In this document: positions 5,400 through 5,476 of the stretch, in pieces
How positions within the stretch are numbered: the stretch's first letter is position 1
How the letters are laid out: every line of letters starts with the position of its first letter
Assembly: GCA_903929655.1 (NCBI GenBank)
Contig: CAIYVS010000275.1
Span: 1-5,476 of the forward strand
DNA from: an uncultured Bacteroidota bacterium
Lineage (GTDB): Bacteria > Bacteroidota > Bacteroidia > Chitinophagales > Chitinophagaceae
DNA length: 5,476 nt
Direction: 5' to 3'
Notes under the pieces: generated by a model
Databases searched by the model: none
The model's input: only the letters and a program-made list of their open reading frames with translations
Told to the model about the DNA's origin: nothing
Position numbers and translations under genes: made by a program

Positions 5400-5476
5400 A
5401 TGACAAAGTATTCAAAAAAAGCAGGCGAAAAAGTAGAAAAGGCCTTACACGAAATGAAACAGGGTGAATTAAAAAG
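5400..5476 (+). CDS. DUF6496 family small basic protein, 3' end beyond window
   Basis: ATG at 5400 starts MTKYSKKAGEKVEKALHEMK followed by QGELK, and the frame runs off the window after 25 codons. This is the N-terminus I recognise from the DUF6496 family, small Lys-rich proteins of roughly 55-75 aa, usually [KY]SKKA..KVEKAM.EMK.G.LKSG with a basic C-terminus. Their function is unknown; composition suggests nucleic-acid binding or a stress role, which is inference only. It has its own promoter-like site with an overlapping inverted repeat, and no Shine-Dalgarno sequence. Confidence 0.85.
   Translation, partial: MTKYSKKAGEKVEKALHEMKQGELK

Overview
The window looks like a chromosomal segment of a Bacteroidota bacterium, most likely the Chitinophagaceae or a close relative. 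The reasons are: near-absence of Shine-Dalgarno sequences; several candidate promoters resembling the Bacteroidota TTG / TAnnTTTG type; many Sec/lipoprotein exports; AT-rich spacers; and, at the right edge, the start of a small Lys-rich protein (MTKYSKKAGEKVEKA...) that I recognise as DUF6496, common in this group. The family-level placement is inference.

Left part (1-1270): an array of a 92-bp tandem repeat (2.8 copies visible, continuing off the left edge) ends just before a candidate promoter. A 263-aa lipoprotein of unknown function with one Asp-rich, calcium-loop-like motif follows. It converges on a minus-strand gene at 1270-2433 for an exported calcineurin-like metallophosphoesterase. 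The gap between them (1155-1269) holds two hairpins that may end the two transcripts.

Middle (2434-3324): a minus-strand gene for a 78-aa exported protein whose mature part is almost only Lys, Glu, Met and His, built from 18-bp DNA repeats. Its transcript should end at a strong hairpin terminator (2572-2613), so it is separate from the phosphoesterase. A 390-base AT-rich divergent spacer follows, holding only tiny, doubtful ORFs.

Right part (3325-4904): a two-gene operon with a 5-base gap. The first gene is a SorA-like sulfite dehydrogenase (sulfite-oxidase fold, molybdenum cofactor) and the second a SorB-like monohaem cytochrome c. Both have lipoprotein signals, so they probably form a membrane-tethered periplasmic pair: the first oxidises sulfite or a related substrate and the second takes the electrons. 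The molybdoenzyme has no twin-arginine motif, which is odd for this family.

Right end (4905-5476): an unrecognised 76-codon reading frame broken by one in-frame TAG (likely pseudogene), then a promoter-like sequence overlapping a perfect 9-bp inverted repeat, then the DUF6496 gene cut by the window edge.

I see no mobile-element genes, CRISPR array, tRNA or rRNA. No whole new system is evident. The best leads are the Tat-less SorAB-like pair, the 92-bp repeat array, the Met/His/Lys repeat protein, the Cys-containing motif I of the phosphoesterase, and the TAG-interrupted gene.
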